A stretch of 64,000 bases of DNA, from contig JBFMFR010000029.1 in assembly GCA_040752025.1 (NCBI GenBank), positions 1 through 64,000 on the forward strand. The letters run 5' to 3'. The DNA comes from JBFMFR01 sp040752025. Its GTDB lineage: Bacteria; Chloroflexota; Anaerolineae; Anaerolineales; UBA4823. A program made the translations under genes and the position numbers. A model generated the notes under the pieces. The model did no database searches. It saw only the letters and a list, made by a program, of their open reading frames with translations, and was not told the origin of the DNA. Shown here one piece after another: positions 51,113-60,452 of the stretch (the stretch's first letter is position 1; each line of letters begins with the position of its first letter).

Positions 51113-51643
51113 ATGCAATACCATTTCGTTCCCATGACTGCCGAGTATGCCAACGCCATCGTCGACGGGTGGCAGTACGGCGGCGAGTACGCCCTGCACG
51201 ATTACGCCAACGAAGCCGAGCACATCCTCGACCCGGCCAGTTGGGGCACGGGCCTGTTCGCCGTCCTGGATGAAAACCAGGAGCTGGTGGGAGAGCTGAC
51301 CACCGAGTTCTTCGACGCCCAGGGCGAATACGTCGAGTACGAAGATTTCGACAGCCGGGACCTGGGCGAGGCTGAGCTGTGGGTCGGCTTTGGGCTCAAA
51401 CCCGAGCTGACCGGGCGCGGCCTGGGAGCCGGCTTCGTCTCCGCCTGCATCGCCTTTGCCCTGGCGCGCCACGGCTACACCGGCGATTATATCCGCCTGG
51501 GCGTGCCCGCCTTCAACCAGCGGGCGATCAAAGTGTATGAACGCCTGGGATTCCAAATTTTCAATCGGGAGCAGGGCGAGATCGATGGGAAGACTTTCGA
51601 GGCTGTGCAGATGAAGCTGCTTGTGAAAGAATTTCTCAGTTAG
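51113..51643 (+). CDS. GNAT family N-acetyltransferase
   Basis: A 176-residue single-domain acetyltransferase. The acetyl-CoA motif is LTGRGLGAGFVSACIAFA and motif B is FNQRAIKVYERLGFQIFNR, both standard for the RimI/RimJ-like group. It starts 3 bases after the NUDIX stop. Substrate not predictable; it could acetylate an amine generated by the catabolic genes around it. Normal length. Confidence 0.88.
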   Translation: MQYHFVPMTAEYANAIVDGWQYGGEYALHDYANEAEHILDPASWGTGLFAVLDENQELVGELTTEFFDAQGEYVEYEDFDSRDLGEAELWVGFGLKPELTGRGLGAGFVSACIAFALARHGYTGDYIRLGVPAFNQRAIKVYERLGFQIFNREQGEIDGKTFEAVQMKLLVKEFLS

Positions 51644-51660
51644 CATTTTGGGAGTTTGTT

Positions 51661-53064
51661 ATGCTGATTACCAACGCCACTTTGATCACCTGGGAAGAGC
51701 CCAACCGCGTGCTCGAAGACCACGCCGTGTACATCCAGGATGGCCTCATCGCCGACCTCGGCCCGCAGGCCGAAATGCTGGCGCGCTACCCGCAGGCCGA
51801 GCGCCTGGATGCGCGCCGCCAGTACGTCATGCCGGGCAACATCTGCGCCCACACGCACTTCTACGGGGCCTTCGCCCGCGGCATGGGCATCCCCGGCGAG
51901 GCCCCCAAGGACTTCCCCGAGATCCTGCAAAAGCTGTGGTGGCCGCTGGACCGGGCGTTGGAAGCCGCCGACGTGCGCGCCTCGGCCGAAGTCATGCTGG
52001 TGGAAGCCATCAAGCACGGCACGACCACCCTGATCGATCACCACGCCTCGCCTAACGCCATTGACGGCTCGCTGGACGTGATCGCTGAGGCGGTCGAGCG
52101 CTCGGGTCTGCGGGCGGCGCTGTGCTACGAAGTCACCGACCGCAACGGCCTGGAAGGCGCGCGGGCCGGCATCGCCGAGAATTTGCGCTTCATCCAGCGG
52201 GCGCGCCGCCAGCCGCTGGCCGGCGGTCGCCTGGCGGCCACCTTTGGCCTGCACGCCAGCCTGACGCTCTCGGAGGCCACTTTAGACGCCTGCCGCCAGG
52301 CGGTTCCGGAGGGGATTGGCTTTCACGTCCACGTGGCCGAGCACGAGGTGGACGAGTACGATAGTATTGCCAAGAGCGGCCTGCGCGTCGTCGAGCGCCT
52401 GCACAAGCACGACATGCTCGGCCCCAACAGCATCGTGGTGCACGCCGTGCACGTCGATATGGCCGAGGCCGCCCTGCTGGCAGAGACCGGCGCCTGGGTG
52501 ACGCACCAGCCGCGTTCCAATATGAACAACGGCGTGGGTGTGGGGGCAGTGGAGGACATGCTGCGGGCGGGTGTCAAGGTCTGCCTGGGCACGGACGGCT
52601 TCTCCAGCACCATGTGGGAGGAGTGGAAGACCGCCTACCTGCTGCACAAAGCCTGGCGCCGCGACCCGCGCCGCATGCCCGCTGATGTAGTGGCGCGCAT
52701 GGCGGTGTATAACAACGCCAGCCTGGCAGGCCGTTTCTTCCCGCAGGCCCCCCTGGGCGTGCTGTCTCCGGGTGCGCAGGCCGACCTGATCTTCGTCGAT
52801 TACCACCCGCACACACCCCTGGACGCCGGCAATCTGCCCTGGCAGATCGTCTTTGGCTTCCATGAAAGCATGGTCACTACCACCATCGTAGCAGGCAAGC
52901 TGTTGATGCACGAACGCCAGTTGCTGACCCTGGATGAAGCGGCTATCGCCGCCCAGGCGCGCCGGCAGGCGCCGCAGGTCTGGGCGCGCTACGCTGGCTA
53001 CGTAAACCAGACGGCCATTCGAGCGTCGATCGAGAAGCATGTTTCCATCGAAAGGAATTTATGA
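51661..53064 (+). CDS. ssnA: SsnA-like amidohydrolase / aminohydrolase
   Basis: A 467-residue metal-dependent hydrolase of the chlorohydrolase/guanine-deaminase group. Metal ligands H64 and H66 lie in ICAHTHFYGA, later His residues in HVHVAEHEVDEYD and HAVHVD, and the catalytic Asp in LGTDGFSS. The opening MLITNATLITWEEPNRVLED and GIPGEAPKDFPEILQKLWWP fit SsnA closely. In E. coli ssnA lies with xdhD and ygfM; the same combination occurs here. It probably deaminates or opens a heterocyclic ring. Its stop overlaps npdG by 4 bases. Confidence 0.88.
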   Translation: MLITNATLITWEEPNRVLEDHAVYIQDGLIADLGPQAEMLARYPQAERLDARRQYVMPGNICAHTHFYGAFARGMGIPGEAPKDFPEILQKLWWPLDRALEAADVRASAEVMLVEAIKHGTTTLIDHHASPNAIDGSLDVIAEAVERSGLRAALCYEVTDRNGLEGARAGIAENLRFIQRARRQPLAGGRLAATFGLHASLTLSEATLDACRQAVPEGIGFHVHVAEHEVDEYDSIAKSGLRVVERLHKHDMLGPNSIVVHAVHVDMAEAALLAETGAWVTHQPRSNMNNGVGVGAVEDMLRAGVKVCLGTDGFSSTMWEEWKTAYLLHKAWRRDPRRMPADVVARMAVYNNASLAGRFFPQAPLGVLSPGAQADLIFVDYHPHTPLDAGNLPWQIVFGFHESMVTTTIVAGKLLMHERQLLTLDEAAIAAQARRQAPQVWARYAGYVNQTAIRASIEKHVSIERNL

Positions 53065-53741
53065 GCGAGAATACTTCACTTCCGAAGATCGCCATCCTGG
53101 GCGGGACGGGCAAAGAAGGCCCCGGGCTGGCGCTGCGCTGGGGGCGCGCCGGCTACCCCATCCTGATCGGTTCGCGCCAGTTGGAGAAAGCCCAGGCTAC
53201 TGCCGCCGAGTTGAATGAAAAGCTCGGCCTGCACGGCCCGGGCGCCGTCCAGGGCCTGGAGAACGCCGAAGCTGCCCGCCAGGCAGAGATTTGCGTGCTC
53301 ACCGTGGTGCAGTCCGCCCACCAGGCCGCCCTGGAGGGGCTGCGCCAGGCTTTGCAGGGCAAGATCCTGGTGGATGCCACCGCCCGCGTGGATTTCCGCG
53401 ATCCCCGCCCGCCTGAGCCGCCCGCCGCAGCGCGCACTGCCCAGGAGATCCTTGGGCCAGGAGTGCGCGTGGTGGCGGCTTTCCAGAACGTGCCCGCCCA
53501 TGCCCTGAAAAAGAACCTGGACCAATCCCTGGATACGGACGTGTTGGTGTGCGCCGATGACCTGGAAGCCGCCCAGGCGGTCATGCAACTGGCGCAGGCG
53601 GCCGGCATGCGCGCCTATTACGCCGGCGGATTAGATAACGCCCTGGTGGTGGAGGGCCTGACCTCCATCCTGATCAGCCTGAACAAGCACTACGGCGTCA
53701 AGACTGCCAGCATCGGCGTGACTGGCCTGCAAGCTGAGTAG
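53061..53741 (+). CDS. npdG: NADPH-dependent F420 reductase
   Basis: A 226-residue enzyme with an N-terminal Rossmann motif, IAILGGTGKEGPGLALRWGR. The GSR in PILIGSRQLEKA selects the NADP phosphate. The C-terminal part (VVAAFQNVPAHALKKNLDQS) is typical of F420:NADP oxidoreductase. It transfers hydride between NADPH and coenzyme F420. AAAGGAATTT precedes the ATG, which overlaps the ssnA stop. It opens the F420 gene cluster. Confidence 0.9.
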   Translation: MSENTSLPKIAILGGTGKEGPGLALRWGRAGYPILIGSRQLEKAQATAAELNEKLGLHGPGAVQGLENAEAARQAEICVLTVVQSAHQAALEGLRQALQGKILVDATARVDFRDPRPPEPPAAARTAQEILGPGVRVVAAFQNVPAHALKKNLDQSLDTDVLVCADDLEAAQAVMQLAQAAGMRAYYAGGLDNALVVEGLTSILISLNKHYGVKTASIGVTGLQAE

Positions 53742-53764
53742 GCTCCCTGCCGGGGAGTTCTGCT

Positions 53765-54538
53765 ATGCCTCTGACTCTCACGCCTCTGCCGGATTTGCCC
53801 CTGGTTATTCCAGGCGATGACCTGGCCCAGATCGTTTTGCTGGGTCTCGAGCGGGCCGGGCTGGCGCTGCAAGATGGCGATGTGCTGGTGCTGGCGCAGA
53901 AGATCGTATCCAAGGCTGAGGGCCGCCTGGTGAACCTGGCGCAGGTCGAGCCTTCGGCGCGTGCCCATGAACTGGCTGTCCAGGCGGAGAAGGACCCGCG
54001 CCTGGTGGAGCTGATCTTGCGCGAGAGCAATGCCGTGCTGCGCGTCCGTCCGGGAACGCTCATCGTCGAGCACCGCCTGGGCTTTGTGTGCGCCAGCGCC
54101 GGCATCGATCATTCCAACGTGCAGGGCGACCCAAACCTCGGCCCGGCCGAGGACTGGGTGCTGCTGCTGCCCGAGGACCCGGATGCCTCGGCGCAGGCGC
54201 TGCGCCAGCGCCTGGAAGCGGCCAGCGGGGCGCGCCTGGGCGTGCTGGTGGTCGATTCGCACGGGCGCGCCTGGCGACTGGGCACCGTAGGGGCTGCGAT
54301 CGGCGTGGCTGGCCTGCCGGCCCTGGTCGATCTGCGCGGCCAGCCGGATTTGTACGGCTTTCGCCTGCGCATCACCCAGGTGGGCGCCGCCGACGAACTG
54401 GCCGCGGCCGCTTCGCTGGTCATGGGCCAGGCGGCGGAGGGCACCCCGGTGGTGCACGCCCGCGGCTTCCCCTACCCGCTGCGCGAGGCTGCCCTGGGCG
54501 AAGTGCTGCGCCCCAGGAACGAAGATATGTTCCGCTAG
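53765..54538 (+). CDS. cofE: coenzyme F420-0:L-glutamate ligase
   Basis: A 257-residue enzyme that adds glutamate residues to F420-0 using GTP. Motifs include GDVLVLAQKIVSKAEGRLVN, ESNAVLRVRPGTLIVEHRLG, DHSNVQGDPNLGPAEDWVLL and VLVVDSHGRAWRLGTVGAAI, all standard for CofE. The length corresponds to the stand-alone enzyme, not to the FbiB fusion. The FbiB-type nitroreductase function appears to be encoded two genes downstream. Confidence 0.93.
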   Translation: MPLTLTPLPDLPLVIPGDDLAQIVLLGLERAGLALQDGDVLVLAQKIVSKAEGRLVNLAQVEPSARAHELAVQAEKDPRLVELILRESNAVLRVRPGTLIVEHRLGFVCASAGIDHSNVQGDPNLGPAEDWVLLLPEDPDASAQALRQRLEAASGARLGVLVVDSHGRAWRLGTVGAAIGVAGLPALVDLRGQPDLYGFRLRITQVGAADELAAAASLVMGQAAEGTPVVHARGFPYPLREAALGEVLRPRNEDMFR

Positions 54539-54579
54539 GTGGAGCGGAACTTCCTGTTCCGCCAAAGGATGGCTTTGAC

Positions 54580-56568
54580 ATGCCTGACAAGGTAAAAACA
54601 CCTATCGATTTCGATAAGTTCGTTTTCGACGCCCGGCCCGATACGCTGGATTTCCGCGATCGCATGTACGAGCCCTCGCTGGTGGAGGTGCCCACGCACA
54701 TCGCCTTGAGCAGTTACAAGCGCCATCACGTTCCAATCCTCAACCAGGGCCTGGAGGGTGCCTGTACGGGCTTCGGGCTGGCGACAGTCGCCAATTACCT
54801 GCTGCGCCGCCGCAAAGTAGTGCCCGACTCAACCCCCATCAGCCCGCGCATGTTGTATGAAATGGCCAAGCGCTACGATGAGTGGCCCGGCGAAGATTAT
54901 CGCGGCTCCAGCGCCCGCGGGGCGATGAAGGGCTGGCATAAGCACGGCGTGTGCGCCAACGAAAAATGGCCTTACGACCCCAACCAGCCGGACACGGCCC
55001 TGACCCACGCGCGCATCACCGACGCCGCCACGCGCCCGTTAGGCGCCTACTACCGCGTCAATCACAAGGACCTGGTTGCCATGCACAGCGCCCTGGCGGA
55101 AGTGGGCATCCTGTTCGCCTCGGCCTGGGTGCACTCCGGCTGGGTCGCGCCGGATGAAGATGGCCGGATCCCTTACGAGAAATCCTACACGCTGATGGGC
55201 GGGCATGCCTTCGCCCTGGTGGGCTACGACGAGCGCGGCTTCTGGCTGCAGAACTCCTGGGGGCCGGATTGGGGGGCGGGCGGCTTTGCCCGCCTGAGCT
55301 ATGATGACTGGCTGGCCAACGGCGCGGATGTGTGGGTGGCGCGGCTGGGTGTGCCGGTCAGCCTGCGCATCGCCGAATCGACGGCTGTCACCATCGCGCC
55401 TGGCGCCACGCAAACCAAATCCTATTCCTTCGCTGAGTTGCACCCGCACATCATCAGCCTGCGCGGCAATGGCAGCCTGAACACCGAAGGCACTTACGGC
55501 AACTCCGAAGCGGACGTGATCGAGATCTTCCAGAGCGAAATCCCGCGCCAGACGGCCAGTTGGGAGAAGAAGCGCCTGGTGCTTTACGCCCACGGCGGGC
55601 TGGTGGATGCGACCACGTTCATCCAGCGCGTCGCTGAATACCGGGCGGCCTTTCTGCAAGCCGAGGTCTACCCGCTGTCGTTTCTGTGGTTCACTGGCTT
55701 TTGGGGCATCGTGACCACCATTTTGCAGGAAGCCCTGCGCCGCCGCCGCCCGGATGGCGCCATGAACGAGCGCCTGGACTTCATGCTCGACCGCCTGGAC
55801 GACACCCTGGAGCCGCTGGTGCGTTCTCTGACTGGCCGGGTGCAGTGGCAGGAGTTGAAGCAGCGCGCCTACCACCCAACGCTCAGTCCGGACGGAGGGG
55901 CGCGCCTGGCCTTGAAGTACCTGGCGCAGTGGATGGCCAGCCAGCCGCAGGCGGAGGTGCACCTGGTGGCGCACAGCGCCGGGAGCATTTTCCTGGCCCC
56001 GCTGGTGCGCCTGCTGACCACTTCCGGGAAGATCAAATCTGGCCTGCTGCGCGGCGAGCAGGGCCTGGGCATCCCGGTCAGTTCCTGCACCCTGTGGGCG
56101 CCGGCTATGCGTGTCGACGAATTCAAGCGCACCTTCTTGCCAGCCATCCAGAGCGGCGGCATCCAGCGTTTCAGCCTGTACGCTTTGGATGACCAGAGCG
56201 AGCAGGATGATCACGTTGCCCAGATTTACAACAAGTCGTTGCTATATTTGATCTCCAACGCCCTGGAAGATGCTTATCGTCAGCCCATACTGGGCCTGGA
56301 TTATTGCCTGCGCAGGGACCAGAAATTGGCTGCCATCTTCGAAAAAGAGAACGTTGAATGGGTGCGCGCTCCCAACAACGCCCCCAGAGCCTCGCGCTGG
56401 GCTTCGACCGCTCGCCACCACAGCGAGTTCGATGACGACGCTCTGACTCTGCGCTCCACCCTGTCGCGCATCGTTGGCCTTTGGGAAGATCTGCCCGAGT
56501 TCGATTTCCAGCGTTCAGAGTCCTCGCTGCGCGAGAAGCGCATCCACCTGGAGGATATGATCGATTGA
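54580..56568 (+). CDS. papain-like cysteine peptidase fused to an alpha/beta hydrolase-like domain
   Basis: A 662-residue protein without signal peptide. Residues ~20-255: C1 peptidase fold with oxyanion Gln56 and nucleophile Cys62 in LNQGLEGACTGFG, His209 in MGGHAFALVGYD and Asn225 in LQNSWGPDWG, so the catalytic set is complete. Residues ~260-315: beta linker. Residues ~330-610: an alpha/beta hydrolase-like domain with LVLYAHGGLVD and nucleophile elbow VAHSAGSIF (Ser466). It has no propeptide. It sits inside the F420 cluster and its TGA overlaps the next ATG, so expression is coupled. It has no known role in F420 synthesis. Confidence 0.85.
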   Translation: MPDKVKTPIDFDKFVFDARPDTLDFRDRMYEPSLVEVPTHIALSSYKRHHVPILNQGLEGACTGFGLATVANYLLRRRKVVPDSTPISPRMLYEMAKRYDEWPGEDYRGSSARGAMKGWHKHGVCANEKWPYDPNQPDTALTHARITDAATRPLGAYYRVNHKDLVAMHSALAEVGILFASAWVHSGWVAPDEDGRIPYEKSYTLMGGHAFALVGYDERGFWLQNSWGPDWGAGGFARLSYDDWLANGADVWVARLGVPVSLRIAESTAVTIAPGATQTKSYSFAELHPHIISLRGNGSLNTEGTYGNSEADVIEIFQSEIPRQTASWEKKRLVLYAHGGLVDATTFIQRVAEYRAAFLQAEVYPLSFLWFTGFWGIVTTILQEALRRRRPDGAMNERLDFMLDRLDDTLEPLVRSLTGRVQWQELKQRAYHPTLSPDGGARLALKYLAQWMASQPQAEVHLVAHSAGSIFLAPLVRLLTTSGKIKSGLLRGEQGLGIPVSSCTLWAPAMRVDEFKRTFLPAIQSGGIQRFSLYALDDQSEQDDHVAQIYNKSLLYLISNALEDAYRQPILGLDYCLRRDQKLAAIFEKENVEWVRAPNNAPRASRWASTARHHSEFDDDALTLRSTLSRIVGLWEDLPEFDFQRSESSLREKRIHLEDMID

Positions 56569-57506
56569 TGCAGTCGCAAGATTTCTGGGATTACCTGGAC
56601 CGCCTGGTGGCCCGCAGCCCGGTCGTCATCGACCGGCCGCTGGGTTCGGCGCATCCGCGCTTCCCCGAATTAGTTTACCCGCTGGATTATGGCTACTTAC
56701 AGGGCACCACGACGGTGGATGAGGGCGGCATCGATGTGTGGGTGGGCTCGCAGCCGGGTAGAACCCTGGAGGCCGTGGTCTTGACCGTCGACCTGCATAA
56801 GCGCGACGCCGAGCTCAAGCTGCTGCTGGGCTGCAGCCCGGCAGAGACAGACACCATCCTGGATTTTTTGAACGGGGTCCACATGCGCGCCTGGCTGGTG
56901 CCGCGCCATGGCGACCGGGATTGGCTACGCTGGCTGCGCTCGCGCCGTTCGGTGCGCCGTTTCCGCTCGCAAGCCGTGCCTGAAGCGGCGCTGCAGCGCA
57001 TCTTGCAGGCCGCCACCTGGGCGCCTTCGGCGCACAACCAGCAGCCCTGGCGTTTCGTCGTTTTGCAGACGCCCCAGGCCAGGGCGCGCCTGGCGGAGAG
57101 CATGAGCGCCGATTTCCAAAGCGATTTGCTGGCCGAAGGCCTGCCGCTGGCGGACGCCCAGGCGCAGGCGGCGCGCTCGCGGGCGCGCATTTGCGCAGCC
57201 CCGGCGGCCATCCTGCTCTGCCTGGAGGAGGAAGAAATCCGTAGGGGCGCAGGGCCTGCGCCCGAAACCCTGATGGCTGTGCAGAGCGCCGCCCTGGCCG
57301 GCGGGCATTTGCTCCTGGCCGCCCACGCCGAAGGGCTGGGCGCGGTGTGGCTGTGCGCTCCTTTATTTGCCCAGCCGGCCGCTCGCCAGGCGTTGGACTT
57401 GCCGGAGAGCTGGCAGCCCCAGGCCCTATTTTTGCTGGGCTACCCGGCGCGCCAGCCTGGTGAGACCTCTCGCCGGCCTTTGGAAGAAGTGGTTTTATAT
57501 GTGTAG
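56568..57506 (+). CDS. inorganic-pyrophosphatase-like / nitroreductase fusion (FbiB C-domain-like)
   Basis: A 312-residue fusion; ATG 56568 overlaps the preceding stop. Residues ~1-115 look like a short inorganic pyrophosphatase (DRPLGSAHPRFPELVYPLDY followed by GYLQGTTT and DEGGIDVW). Only part of the usual acidic cluster is present. Residues ~118-312 are a flavin nitroreductase (RSRRSVRRFRSQAVPEAAL, TWAPSAHNQQPWRFVVL, AEGLGAVWLCAP). In the F420 pathway the nitroreductase domain of FbiB reduces dehydro-F420-0; context suggests the same here. A 23-base repeat is embedded in frame at 57241-57263. Confidence 0.82.
   Translation: MQSQDFWDYLDRLVARSPVVIDRPLGSAHPRFPELVYPLDYGYLQGTTTVDEGGIDVWVGSQPGRTLEAVVLTVDLHKRDAELKLLLGCSPAETDTILDFLNGVHMRAWLVPRHGDRDWLRWLRSRRSVRRFRSQAVPEAALQRILQAATWAPSAHNQQPWRFVVLQTPQARARLAESMSADFQSDLLAEGLPLADAQAQAARSRARICAAPAAILLCLEEEEIRRGAGPAPETLMAVQSAALAGGHLLLAAHAEGLGAVWLCAPLFAQPAARQALDLPESWQPQALFLLGYPARQPGETSRRPLEEVVLYV
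57241..57263. repeat. GTAGGGGCGCAGGGCCTGCG repeat, copy inside the nitroreductase gene
   Basis: A 23-base palindromic unit identical to 58468-58490, here translated as RRGAGPAP within the nitroreductase domain. The same family of sequence appears at 58442, 11962 and 45878 in intergenic positions. Confidence 0.85.
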
Positions 57507-57518
57507 TGGGATGCGCAC

Positions 57519-58445
57519 ATGAAAGTCGTTGCTTTGGCTGGCGGCGTAGGCGGCGCCAGGCTGGCGGATGGCCTGGCGCAGGTTCTCCCTGCCCAGGATT
57601 TGACCGTGATCGTCAATACCGGCGACGATTTCGAGCACCTCGGCTTGTACATCTGCCCCGACCTGGACACGGTGTGCTATACCCTGGCGGGCATCGCCAA
57701 CCCGGCCACCGGCTGGGGGCAGGCTGGCGAGACCTGGGGCGCGTTGGAGACCCTGGCCAGCCTGGGCGGGCCGACCTGGTTCCGCCTGGGTGACCACGAC
57801 CTGGGTTTGCACCTGGAACGCACCCGCCGCCGCCGCGCCGGGCAGTCGCTCAGCCAGATCACTGCCCATTTTTGCCGGGCCCTGGGCGTGGGTTCCACGA
57901 TCCTGCCGATGAGTGATGACCTGGTGCCCACTTGGGTGTATACTAGTGAGGGAGAACTTCCATTCCAGGAGTATTTCGTCCGCCGCCAGTGCCACCCGCA
58001 GGTGAGCGGCTTTCGTTTCGCCGGCGTCGAGCAGGCCCGCCCTGCTCCCGATGTTTTGGGGGCTCTGCAGGCCGCGGAGTTGGTGGTGATCTGCCCCTCC
58101 AACCCGTGGGTGAGTGTTGGGCCGATCCTGGCCCTGCCCGGGATGCGCCCCGCGCTGGCAGGGCGGCAAGTGGTGGCAGTCTCTCCGATCATCGGCGGCC
58201 AGGCCGTGAAAGGCCCGGCGGCCAAGATGTACGCCGAGCTGGGCATCCAGCCCAGCGCCCTGGCGGTTGCCGGGCAGTATGGCGACCTGCTGGCCGGTTT
58301 CGTGCTGGATGACCAGGACGCTGGCCAGGCGCAGGCCATCCGATCCCTGGGGATGCGTACCTGCGTGACGGATATCCTGATGAAGACCAGCCTGGATCGC
58401 GCCCGCCTGGCGCAGGAGGTAGTGCAGTTCGGATCAAACCTGTAG
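57519..58445 (+). CDS. cofD: 2-phospho-L-lactate transferase (F420 biosynthesis)
   Basis: A 308-residue enzyme of the CofD/UPF0052 fold: MKVVALAGGVGGARLADGLA, NTGDDFEHLGLYICPDLDTV and ICPSNPWVSVGPILALPGM are diagnostic, and SDDLVPTWVYT lies between. It transfers the phospholactate (or phosphoenolpyruvate) moiety from the GDP-linked donor made by CofC to the deazaflavin Fo, giving (dehydro-)F420-0. Length normal. Starts 12 bases after the nitroreductase stop. Confidence 0.95.
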   Translation: MKVVALAGGVGGARLADGLAQVLPAQDLTVIVNTGDDFEHLGLYICPDLDTVCYTLAGIANPATGWGQAGETWGALETLASLGGPTWFRLGDHDLGLHLERTRRRRAGQSLSQITAHFCRALGVGSTILPMSDDLVPTWVYTSEGELPFQEYFVRRQCHPQVSGFRFAGVEQARPAPDVLGALQAAELVVICPSNPWVSVGPILALPGMRPALAGRQVVAVSPIIGGQAVKGPAAKMYAELGIQPSALAVAGQYGDLLAGFVLDDQDAGQAQAIRSLGMRTCVTDILMKTSLDRARLAQEVVQFGSNL

Positions 58446-58467
58446 GGGCGCATCAACCGTTCACCCG

Positions 58468-58490
58468 GTAGGGGCGCAGGGCCTGCGCCC
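58468..58490. repeat. GTAGGGGCGCAGGGCCTGCG repeat, intergenic copy
   Basis: The intergenic counterpart of the copy in the nitroreductase gene, located between cofD and cofC. A partial copy begins at 58442 right at the cofD stop. The unit is self-complementary in its GCGCAGGGCCTGCGC part. Confidence 0.85.
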
Positions 58491-58526
58491 ATGACCGGCA
58501 GATTAACAACAAAGGATGATGTCTAC

Positions 58527-59163
58527 ATGACTTTATGGGCGATTGTCCCAGTCAAGCCGCTGCGGTGGGGCAAGTCCCGCCTGGCGGAAGTGCTCACCCA
58601 GGATGAGCGGGTCGACCTGAACCGGCGTTTGTTGACCCATACCCTGGATACCTTAACAGCTATACCTGAGATCGAAAGTGTGTTGGTGGTCAGCCGCGAC
58701 CCGCTGGCCCTGTCGCTGGCGCGCAGTTATGGGGCGCGCACGGTGCAGGAGACGGGTGCGCCGCAGCTCAACGTGGCCCTGGCGCGCGCCACGGTGCTGG
58801 CGCGTAACTTCGCCACGCGCGGGGTGTTGATCGTGCCGGCCGACCTGCCATTGATCACCCCCGAAGACCTGCGCGCCATGCTGGAGCGCGTCGGGCAGCT
58901 CTCTGCGGATGAATCCGTGGTCGTGGTGGCCCCGGACCACCGCCGGCAGGGCACCAACGCCTTGCTGGTGTGTCCGGCGGGTTTGATCGATTATGAGTTC
59001 GGCCCGAATTCGTTCGAGCGCCACTGCGAGCTTGCCCGGCAGGCAGGGGCGCGCCTGGAAATCTGTGAATTCTCCTCGCTGGCCCTGGACATGGACCTGC
59101 CCGAAGATTTGGAGATGGTCAGCGAGGCTTTCGAAAATCTTACCACTCATCTGGAGGTGCCTG

Positions 59164-59171
<8 letters not shown>
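58527..59171 (+). CDS. cofC: 2-phospho-L-lactate guanylyltransferase
   Basis: A 214-residue nucleotidyltransferase from ATG 58527; upstream in-frame codons run into the intergenic repeat. CofC motifs: WAIVPVKPLRWGKSRLAEVL, LIVPADLPLITPEDL, and DHRRQGTNALLVCP with SFERHCELARQAG. It activates phospholactate or PEP with GTP, releasing pyrophosphate, for use by CofD. The stop overlaps the next ATG by 8 bases. Confidence 0.94.
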
Positions 59172-60162
<991 letters not shown>

Positions 60163-60164
60163 GG

Positions 60165-60398
60165 ATGTTTGTGGCACAAAAAGATTATCATATCAACATT
60201 TTCTACAGCGAAGAGGACCAGGGTTATATTGCCGATATCCCCGACCTGGAAGCCTGTTCGGCATTTGGTGAGACTCCTGAAGAGGCTCTACGCCAGGTGC
60301 AGATTGCCAAACAGGCCTGGCTGGATGCCGCTCGCAGCACGGGCAAAGCCGTGCCGCGCCCCCGCTACCGGCCAGCCATCTATCAAATCCCTGCCTGA
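60165..60398 (+). CDS. HicB-like single-domain protein (orphan antitoxin type)
   Basis: A 77-residue protein with the HicB partial RNase-H-like fold: YHINIFYSEEDQGYIADIPD, CSAFGETPEEALRQVQIAKQ, then a short basic tail. ATG 60165 is 3 bases after the LLM stop; a GTG at 60159 is possible. It lacks a DNA-binding domain and no HicA toxin gene is adjacent, so a toxin-antitoxin role is unsupported. Such lone HicB folds may be regulatory. Confidence 0.8.
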   Translation: MFVAQKDYHINIFYSEEDQGYIADIPDLEACSAFGETPEEALRQVQIAKQAWLDAARSTGKAVPRPRYRPAIYQIPA

Positions 60399-60452
60399 CG
60401 CAGGTTGTTAGCTATACGGGATTTCAGTAACAGATACAACAACGGAAACGCG

